In this document: piece after piece, positions 1-4,707 of the stretch
Position numbering within the stretch: position 1 is the stretch's first letter
Layout: each line of letters starts with the position of its first letter
Program-made: the position numbers and the translations under genes
The notes under the pieces: model-generated
The model's database searches: none
The model's input: only the letters and a program-made list of their open reading frames with translations
Told to the model about the DNA's origin: nothing
Source of the DNA: Xanthobacteraceae bacterium
Lineage (GTDB): Bacteria; Pseudomonadota; Alphaproteobacteria; Rhizobiales; Xanthobacteraceae
DNA: 8,224 nt
Assembly (NCBI GenBank): GCA_030037185.1
Contig: JASHRR010001082.1
Location: 1 to 8,224 of the forward strand
Reading direction: 5' to 3'

Positions 1-693
1 CGCGGCATCGGCCACGCCACCGTTAAACGCTTCGCTGCCGCCGGATGGCGGGTGATCACCTGCTCACGGCACGCTTTTCCCGAAAATTGTCCGTGGGCCG
101 GAGGGCCAGAGGACCACATCCAGGTCGACCTTGCCGATCCGGAAAGTACGCTCAGCGCCATCAAGGAAATCAAGCAGCGCCTCGCCGGCGAGCTGCACGC
201 CCTCGTCAACAATGCGGGGATTTCCCCAAAGGGCAAGGGCGGCAGCCGACTGGGCACGATGGATACCACCTATGAGATGTGGCAGCAGGTGTTCCAGGTG
301 AACTTCTTCGCCCCCATCATGCTGGCCCGCGGTCTGGTGGAAGAGCTTGAGTCCGCCAAAGGCGCCGTTGTTAACGTCACCTCGATTGCAGGCTCCCACG
401 TTCATCCGTTTGCCGGCTCCGCCTACGCGACCTCCAAGGCGGCGCTCGCCTCGCTGACCCGGGAAATGGCGTCCGATTTCGGCCCGCGCGGCATCCGCGT
501 CAACGCCATCGCACCCGGCGAGATCGACACCGCCATCCTGTCACCTGGGACTGACAAGATCGTGGCCCAGATTCCGCTGCGCCGCCTCGGCACCACCGAC
601 GAGGTGGCAAAGATCATCTACGTGCTGTGCACCGAGGTGTCGTCGTACGTGAACGGAGCGGAGGTGCACATCAATGGCGGGCAGTATGTGTGA
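1..693 (+). CDS. Short-chain dehydrogenase/reductase (SDR), 5' truncated by the window edge
   Basis: The reading frame is open from base 1 and ends at TGA 691-693, giving 230 visible residues. The fragment begins RGIG, the end of the classical TGxxxGIG dinucleotide-binding loop, so only about 15 N-terminal residues are probably missing. Numbering from the first visible residue, the SDR hallmarks run in order: D43 in VDLADP (cofactor pocket), NNAG at 70-73, N101, S128 in VTSIAGS, YATSK at 142-146 (catalytic Tyr142 and Lys146), APG at 171-173 and a C-terminal INGGQYV. All catalytic residues are present, so the enzyme should be an active NAD(P)-dependent cytoplasmic oxidoreductase. The R23 seen after the second beta strand (CSRH) suggests NADP preference, which is inference. 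The substrate cannot be told from sequence; FabG-like ketoreductase or sugar/alcohol dehydrogenase are both possible. No terminator follows the stop. Confidence 0.93.
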   Translation, partial: RGIGHATVKRFAAAGWRVITCSRHAFPENCPWAGGPEDHIQVDLADPESTLSAIKEIKQRLAGELHALVNNAGISPKGKGGSRLGTMDTTYEMWQQVFQVNFFAPIMLARGLVEELESAKGAVVNVTSIAGSHVHPFAGSAYATSKAALASLTREMASDFGPRGIRVNAIAPGEIDTAILSPGTDKIVAQIPLRRLGTTDEVAKIIYVLCTEVSSYVNGAEVHINGGQYV

Positions 694-721
694 AAGGGGT
701 ATTCAAGGCGGGCTGTCGCCG

Positions 722-753
722 CGCGGATTTCGGACTCCGCGGATTTCGGACTC
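722..753. repeat. Perfect 16-bp tandem duplication
   Basis: The unit CGCGGATTTCGGACTC occurs at 722-737 and again, without mismatch, at 738-753. It lies 29 bp after the SDR stop codon. Two identical adjacent copies suggest a recent slippage or duplication event. No third copy is seen nearby. Confidence 0.9.
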
Positions 754-923
754 TTTGTCGAATTCGTCGTAAGCCTGCACGGATTGTTTCTGACCCCTCC
801 TCTTGGCGGGTGGCTTGCGTTTACCTGGCGCCTGCCGGATGGCGGCCCTTGATGGCAGAGTTTTGCGATCAGGCGCCCGGTCGGCCTCGTTATCGGCTCT
901 CGTCCACCAAGGCCGGGTTTTTG

Positions 924-1036
924 CTGCACGCTTCGTGCAGACCGCTTGCGGGCGACGCCCTTCCTGAACGTCGCCGACAATCGGCCGATCGCGAGGGTCG
1001 TCTCCTTCAGGGTTGGCCGGCGAGCTGCTCTCGCCG
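924..1036. repeat. Cluster of stem-loops
   Basis: Three perfect inverted repeats lie in tandem: CTGCACG/CGTGCAG at 924-930 and 934-940 (3-nt loop), GGCGACG/CGTCGCC at 951-957 and 969-975 (11-nt loop), and CGGCGAG/CTCGCCG at 1018-1024 and 1030-1036 (5-nt loop). The 10-bp palindrome ATCGGCCGAT sits at 980-989. None is followed by a T-run on either strand, so these are not ordinary intrinsic terminators. GC-rich DNA forms short stems often, so a functional structure is only possible. Confidence 0.45.
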
Positions 1037-1064
1037 ATCGTCGCATCTTAGCACAGTCATCTAT

Positions 1065-1097
1065 GTTCGCGCATAGCTCATGCACGTTTACGCATAG
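1065..1097. promoter_or_regulatory. Two direct repeats, candidate activator binding site
   Basis: GTTCGCGCATAG (1065-1076) and GTTTACGCATAG (1086-1097) match at 10 of 12 positions and start exactly 21 bp apart, two turns of the helix. The downstream copy ends 15 bp before an exact TATAAT box, in the place a -35 element would occupy. This geometry is what a dimeric activator binding in tandem would need. The regulator is not identified, and no regulator gene is adjacent. Confidence 0.4.
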
Positions 1098-1107
1098 GTC
1101 AGGATCG

Positions 1108-1121
1108 TTAATTATAATTAA
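1108..1121 (+). promoter_or_regulatory. Putative -10 box (TATAAT, 1113-1118) inside a 14-bp palindrome
   Basis: An exact TATAAT occurs at 1113-1118 within the perfect palindrome TTAATTATAATTAA, in the most AT-rich segment of the GC-rich window. No good TTGACA-like -35 is found at 16-18 bp spacing; the bases there belong to the direct repeats. If used, transcription would start near 1125 and give a leader of about 135 nt before the transpeptidase ATG. Because the box is palindromic it also reads TATAAT on the minus strand, but no minus-strand gene follows in that direction before the SDR. Confidence 0.4.
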
Positions 1122-1250
1122 TTCAATAACTTAGTCAGGTGGTGCACTGCTGCAACAGATTTGCGGATTGATCATGGTAAAGGAACGGCAAAACTGGAAT
1201 CCGACATAAGGTTCCACTATTGTCTGGATCTGGTAGTGAATGCGTGCAGC

Positions 1251-1257
1251 GAGGGGG
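1251..1257 (+). promoter_or_regulatory. Shine-Dalgarno for the L,D-transpeptidase
   Basis: GAGGGGG lies just upstream of ATG 1260, with GAGG ending 5 nt before it. It decides the start against the longer frame that opens at ATG 1161, which would bury the lipoprotein signal under 33 extra residues. Confidence 0.65.
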
Positions 1258-1259
1258 CG

Positions 1260-1928
1260 ATGGTGTCCTGGAGGTTTGTGATCCTTGGCGTCGGGTTGCT
1301 GCTCAGCGGATGCTACCAGGCAACCCTTGAGCCTGCGTCGACCGCCTCGCAAAAGCCCCGCGATAAGGAGTTGCTCGCCCGAGCGCCTTACGCCCAGGCC
1401 AGAATCCCCGAGCCGTTCCAGCGCCATATCGTTGACTATCATCGCAAGGAAGCACCCGGTACGATCGTCATCGATACCGACAATCGCTACCTCTACCTGG
1501 TGCAGACGGACGGCAAGGCAATCCGTTACGGCGTCACGGTGGGGGAGGAAGCGCAGGGCTGGTCCGGCGTCGCCAAGGTCGGCACCATGCAAGAGTGGCC
1601 GAGCTGGACACCGACCGCGGGAGAACACCAGCGCCTTGATCCGCTGCCCGCATATGTACCGGGTGGCCCGCAGAACCCCATGGGTGCGCGCGGCTTGTAT
1701 CTCTATGCCGATGGCAAGGACACGCTGTACCGGATCCACGGCACGAACCAGCCTGAATATATTGGGCAAGCCATCTCGTCCGGCTGCATCCGCCTCACCA
1801 ACGAGGACGTCATCGACCTCTACAGCCGCGTGAAGATCGGCACCCCGGTGGTGGTGCTGGCGCCCGGTCAGGGCGATTCGCCCTACAGCCCGAGGGTGGC
1901 GCTCACCGGCGGGATAGGACGGGAATAA
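1260..1928 (+). CDS. L,D-transpeptidase lipoprotein (YkuD/ErfK-YbiS-YcfS-YnhG family)
   Basis: Predicted 222-residue enzyme that would cross-link or edit peptidoglycan stem peptides through a cysteine acyl-enzyme, acting in the periplasm. The start at ATG 1260 is supported by a GAGGGGG ribosome site and by the signal it exposes: a short basic n-region (Arg5), hydrophobic residues 6-16 and lipobox LSGC with Cys18 as the lipidation site. Residues 19-65 are a linker. The YkuD domain runs from about 67 to 201. It begins GTIVIDTDNRYLYL and ends with the catalytic block: His160 in RIHGTN, then SSGCIR with nucleophile Cys176 and Arg178. Many family members have SHGC; the SSGC form here keeps the cysteine and upstream His. 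Asp after the lipid cysteine is absent (Tyr19), so outer-membrane sorting is likely, which is inference. It is a stand-alone gene facing the convergent aminotransferase. Confidence 0.92.
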   Translation: MVSWRFVILGVGLLLSGCYQATLEPASTASQKPRDKELLARAPYAQARIPEPFQRHIVDYHRKEAPGTIVIDTDNRYLYLVQTDGKAIRYGVTVGEEAQGWSGVAKVGTMQEWPSWTPTAGEHQRLDPLPAYVPGGPQNPMGARGLYLYADGKDTLYRIHGTNQPEYIGQAISSGCIRLTNEDVIDLYSRVKIGTPVVVLAPGQGDSPYSPRVALTGGIGRE

Positions 1929-1975
1929 GACTCCTGTCGGCGGATGCGCACTGGGCGCCGCCCGTGATGTCGAGG

Positions 1976-1989
1976 CGGGTGGTCACCCG
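1976..1989. terminator. Candidate stem-loop between convergent genes
   Basis: CGGGT/ACCCG (1976-1980 and 1985-1989, 4-nt loop, extendable by one pair) lies in the 119-bp gap between the transpeptidase stop and the aminotransferase stop. A smaller GGGC/GCCC stem lies around 1953-1963. Neither has a T-run, so an intrinsic terminator is not demonstrated; position between converging genes is the main support. Confidence 0.25.
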
Positions 1990-2047
1990 AGCAAGACAAC
2001 GATCCTCAATTCCTGACCGGGCGGGCAACGCATCCCAACAGCGCGCA

Positions 2048-3433
2048 TCAAGCCACCAGCCGCTCGCTTTTCGCCCACGCGAGCGTGCGATCGAGGGCCC
2101 GGCGCAGTCGCTCGAACAACAAGTCAAGCTCCTGCGGCGCAATGATGAGCGGCGGACAAAGCGAGATCGTGTCGCCCGTTAATGCGCGCACGATCAGGCC
2201 CTCGGCCTGGGCCGCGGCGACGCAGCGCGCAGCGACCGCAAGCTGGGGATCGAAGGCGCGCTTGGTGCGCTTGTCGGCCACGAGTTCGATCCCGCCCACC
2301 AGCCCGAGGCCGCGCGCCTCGCCCACGAGGGGGTGCTCGCCCAGTCGGTCCAGACCGTCGCGAAACTGCGGCGCCACCGCCAGCACCCTGTCGAGGATGC
2401 GGTCGCGGGCGAAGATTTCGAGCGTCTTGAGCGCAACCGCTGCCGCCACCGGGTGACCCGAATACGTAAAGCCATGGCCGAAGGCGCCGATCTTCCGGCT
2501 CTCGTCGACCAGCGCGTCGTACATGTGTTGCGGCACCAGTACGCCGGCGATCGGTACGTAGGCCGAAGACAACGCCTTCGCGATCGAGATCGTATGTGGC
2601 CGATAGCCCACCACCTCGCTGCCAAACATGCGGCCGAGCCGGCCAAAGCCGGTGATCACTTCGTCGGCGATCATCAGGAGATCGTACTTCTCGCAAACCT
2701 TCACGATCTTCTCGAAATAGGTCGCGGGCGGCACAATGACGCCGCCGGCACCCATCACGGGCTCCGCAATGAAGGCGGCGACGGTCTCGGGATCCTCGCG
2801 GACAATCAATTCTTCAAGTTGCGCCGCCAGTCGGGTCGCGAATTCCGCTTCGCTCTCGCCCGCCATCGCGTTGCGATAGTAATGCGGGCAGTCAGTGTGG
2901 ATGACGCCGGCAATCGGTACATCGAAATCGGCGTGGTTCGTGGGCAAGCCGGTGAGCGAGGCCGCCGCAATCGTGACGCCATGATAGGCGCGCTGGCGGC
3001 TCACGATCTTCTTCTTCCGGGGACGGCCGAGAGCGTTGTTCAGGTACCAGACGAGCTTGATCTGAGTATCGTTCGCCTCCGAGCCGGAACTGCAGAAGAA
3101 CACCTTGGACACCGGAACGGGCGCGATCTCCTTGAGCTTCTCGGCGAGCTCGATCGCCGGATCGTGGCTGCGGCCGGTAAAAAGATGCGCGAAAGAGAGC
3201 TTGCGCATCTGGGCGGCGGCGGCCTCGACCAGCTCCTCGTTTCCGTAGCCGAGCGCCGTGCACCACAGGCCCGCCATGCCCTCGATGTAGTCCTTGCCCT
3301 CGCTGTCGTAGACATAAACGCCCCGGGCGCGCTCGATGATGAGCGGGCCCACGTCACGGAACGTCGCCAGGTTGGTATAGGGATGAATCAGGGTTTCGAT
3401 GTCGCGGACCGCGAGATTGGAGAGCACATTCAT
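2048..3433 (-). CDS. Class III PLP-dependent aminotransferase (omega-amino acid/amine:pyruvate type)
   Basis: A 461-residue fold-type I enzyme, normal length for the family, expected in the cytoplasm. It moves an amino group from an amine or omega-amino acid to a keto acid. Visible landmarks are MAGLWC at 53-58 (substrate-pocket Trp57), GSEAN at 117-121 (phosphate binding), YHG at 150-152, AEPVMGAGG at 223-231, DEVITGFGR at 257-265 with Asp257 for the pyridine nitrogen, and Lys286 in IAKALSS as the Schiff-base lysine. Arg416 in IVRALTGD matches the switch arginine of omega-transaminases that accept both carboxylates and hydrophobic groups. It resembles putrescine/beta-alanine:pyruvate transaminases (SpuC-like), but the true donor is unknown. 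Start ATG 3431-3433 overlaps the extensin-like gene's TGA by one base (TGATG), so translation is probably coupled. Only a weak purine-rich AGAAGAAAG (3443-3451) precedes it. Confidence 0.95.
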   Translation of the reverse strand: MNVLSNLAVRDIETLIHPYTNLATFRDVGPLIIERARGVYVYDSEGKDYIEGMAGLWCTALGYGNEELVEAAAAQMRKLSFAHLFTGRSHDPAIELAEKLKEIAPVPVSKVFFCSSGSEANDTQIKLVWYLNNALGRPRKKKIVSRQRAYHGVTIAAASLTGLPTNHADFDVPIAGVIHTDCPHYYRNAMAGESEAEFATRLAAQLEELIVREDPETVAAFIAEPVMGAGGVIVPPATYFEKIVKVCEKYDLLMIADEVITGFGRLGRMFGSEVVGYRPHTISIAKALSSAYVPIAGVLVPQHMYDALVDESRKIGAFGHGFTYSGHPVAAAVALKTLEIFARDRILDRVLAVAPQFRDGLDRLGEHPLVGEARGLGLVGGIELVADKRTKRAFDPQLAVAARCVAAAQAEGLIVRALTGDTISLCPPLIIAPQELDLLFERLRRALDRTLAWAKSERLVA

Positions 3434-4308
3434 CAGGGGCGGCTTTCTTCTGGCAGGGATACGGCGCGCGCGGCGGCGGCGGCGAACGGGCGGGGTCGCG
3501 GCAGCGGTACGGCAACCGTCGCAGCGCCGACGCGGGAGAGCGCAACGGCGACCGGCTGCACCGCATGGGAATGCACCATCTCGTCATGCAGGTCCCATTG
3601 ACACACCCGGTAACCTCCGGGCCGCTCACTGCGATCGATATGGATATGATTCTCGTGATATCCATCCGAACCTGGGCCGAGCACGGTCGTAAAGCGACGG
3701 CACACGGCGGCCTTCATGGCGGCGCGAAACTGTAGCGGCGCCCCCCCGTCGGCCGGCCGCACCACGCGGCCATCCTCAAGCCGGATCGAGCGAATATCGA
3801 GCGCATTGGCAAGACCGTGCTCGCTCAACTTAGCGCCCGCCACGCGATTACGGCCGCGGCAGTCGTAGGAGTCGAAGTTTTCGATCGCCCGCAGCGCCGA
3901 CCCCATGGCGGCTGCTGTCGGTGCCAGGTCCTGACGCACGAAAGACGCGACCGCCTCTGCCGTATCGCAGCGCAGCGTCGCGGGCGGCTCGATTGCCACA
4001 TCGGTATCGTCCGCCAGGATGATCCGTTGCAGTTGGACGACATCAGGCCCACCGCACCCGGTGGGACCGCCAAACTCGCCGAGCGGCTTGAAGACTGCGC
4101 GATCGCGCGACAGGCGCATCTGGCAGGCGCTAACGCCGCCGCCCTGAGCCGATTGCGCAACAGCGCCATTGCTCCCGGCGGTAATGGCGAGAGTGGGCCC
4201 GAGAACCGAGACAATGATTGCGATCAGCCGATCAATTCTCACGTCGGTCGCAGCTTTCAAAATTCCGGAAATGATTGAGGGCGGGTCCGCGAAGATTTCT
4301 GGTAGCAT
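3433..4308 (-). CDS. Extensin-like family protein (LAS/M15-like metal-binding fold), secreted
   Basis: 291 residues from ATG 4306-4308. The bacterial extensin-like C-terminal domain spans about 60-245 and shows the metal-ligand pattern of D-Ala-D-Ala-peptidase-like enzymes: SEHGLANALD with His164 and Asp171, then YHENHIHID with His218, His221 and His223. Six cysteines (62, 85, 114, 150, 203, 236) suggest disulfides and a periplasmic location. The tail has a proline/arginine run (PLPRPRP at 268-274) and alanine-rich end. Role is inferred as peptidoglycan or envelope hydrolysis; the family is poorly characterised. Start is uncertain. A signal peptide (hydrophobic residues 28-42, AVA/QS cleavage near 51) would have an unusually long n-region from the ATG. 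GTG at 4242 would give VRIDRLIAI..., a standard-size signal, and may be the real start. Neither start has a strong ribosome site. It is the first gene of a two-gene minus-strand unit with the aminotransferase. Confidence 0.85.
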   Translation of the reverse strand: MLPEIFADPPSIISGILKAATDVRIDRLIAIIVSVLGPTLAITAGSNGAVAQSAQGGGVSACQMRLSRDRAVFKPLGEFGGPTGCGGPDVVQLQRIILADDTDVAIEPPATLRCDTAEAVASFVRQDLAPTAAAMGSALRAIENFDSYDCRGRNRVAGAKLSEHGLANALDIRSIRLEDGRVVRPADGGAPLQFRAAMKAAVCRRFTTVLGPGSDGYHENHIHIDRSERPGGYRVCQWDLHDEMVHSHAVQPVAVALSRVGAATVAVPLPRPRPFAAAAARAVSLPEESRP

Positions 4309-4496
4309 AGTCTTGAATGCTCGGCGATGCCGTTGGCTGTGCAGTTCACCCCGGGCATCAGCACGTGCTTGCCAATCTTAACGGTCTGTGCCGACTCTCT
4401 CTGCAGGGGCCCGCCGATTGGCCACCAAGCCTTATGGCGTCGCGATTAGGGCGCTTTTTTAGGCAACGATGCGGTGTCGAGGCGCTGGGCCGACCA

Positions 4497-4567
4497 GCCT
4501 CACGCGCCCGTTGATCAATTTTGGTCAATTTGCCGCACGGATGAGTGAATCCGAGCGCGCGTGAGGC
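4497..4567. repeat. 11-bp perfect inverted repeat enclosing a small hairpin
   Basis: GCCTCACGCGC (4497-4507) pairs without mismatch with GCGCGTGAGGC (4557-4567), separated by 49 nt. Within the loop CGGAT (4538-4542) and ATCCG (4549-4553) form a second stem with a 6-nt loop. The whole could fold as a 71-nt structured element or be a palindromic dispersed repeat. There is no T-run typical of a terminator. Its distance from the kinase start (about 140 bp) and the extensin-like start (about 190 bp) gives no clear orientation. Confidence 0.5.
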
Positions 4568-4696
4568 AGTTTCAGTTTTCTTGATCGGACATAAATGACG
4601 CAAAGCAGAACCACGATTGTAGCACTTTATTCATTGAGTTTCCTTATAGGAACTTGTATTTAATCAACATAATACGTGAACTACGAAGAACACAGC

Positions 4697-4702
4697 GAAG
4701 GA
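4697..4702 (+). promoter_or_regulatory. Shine-Dalgarno that selects a TTG start for the kinase
   Basis: GAAGGA at 4697-4702 is followed by 5 nt and then TTG 4708-4710, in frame with the kinase. The alternatives are worse: TTG 4654 has only AGGA about 2 nt upstream, and ATG 4726 has no purine-rich site at the right distance. Confidence 0.6.
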
Positions 4703-4707
4703 AAACC

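Larger units (their letters stand above)
694..1064. other. Intergenic region without a convincing gene; stem-loop rich
   Basis: About 370 bp between the SDR and the promoter region of the L,D-transpeptidase. Long open frames exist on both strands but give arginine/proline-rich products with no recognisable motif. The most protein-like is a startless minus-strand frame, open from 1047 to its TGA at 703-705. The stretch instead contains a perfect 16-bp tandem repeat and at least three stem-loops, described separately. It could be a degraded gene, a dispersed intergenic repeat, or a transcribed but untranslated region; the sequence alone does not decide. Confidence 0.5.
4309..4707. other. Divergent intergenic region between the extensin-like gene and the kinase
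   Basis: About 400 bp that must hold promoters for both directions. Small frames on both strands (65 codons at 4317-4514, 81 codons at 4358-4603) give no recognisable protein. Contents seen: a long inverted repeat at 4497-4567, two TCAATTT repeats 10 bp apart (4515-4521 and 4525-4531), the 8-bp palindrome TTGATCAA (4511-4518), and an AT-rich segment at about 4610-4680. In that segment TTGAGT (4634-4639) and TTTAAT (4659-4664) could be -35/-10 elements for the kinase, but their 19-bp spacing is too long for confidence. Confidence 0.5.

Noticed and set aside
627..1076. 149-codon plus-strand frame over the same region
   Set aside because: It begins inside the SDR in another frame and shows no recognisable domain; composition is shadow-like.
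618..1085. 155-codon minus-strand frame over the left intergenic region
   Set aside because: It overlaps the 3' end of the SDR gene, is arginine/serine/proline-rich with no motif, and has no ribosome site; it looks like a GC-driven open frame.
1161..1259. Longer start for the L,D-transpeptidase at ATG 1161
   Set aside because: It adds 33 residues before a complete lipoprotein signal, and ATG 1260 has a good ribosome site.
2333..3601. 422-codon plus-strand frame opposite the aminotransferase
   Set aside because: It is antisense to a clear, full-length class III aminotransferase and continues into the extensin-like gene; its product is His/Arg-rich with no domain.
4448..4464. GGGCGC followed by six T, resembling an intrinsic terminator
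   Set aside because: No stem of useful length precedes the T-run, and no plus-strand gene ends upstream.
4317..4603. Small frames of 65 (+) and 81 (-) codons in the divergent intergenic region
   Set aside because: No ribosome sites, no recognisable protein features, and they overlap each other and the inverted repeat.
4649..4678. GGAAC ... CGTG as an EcfG-type general-stress promoter before the kinase
   Set aside because: GGAAC is present at 4649-4653, but CGTG follows after 21 nt instead of the expected 16-17, and the -10 should be CGTT.
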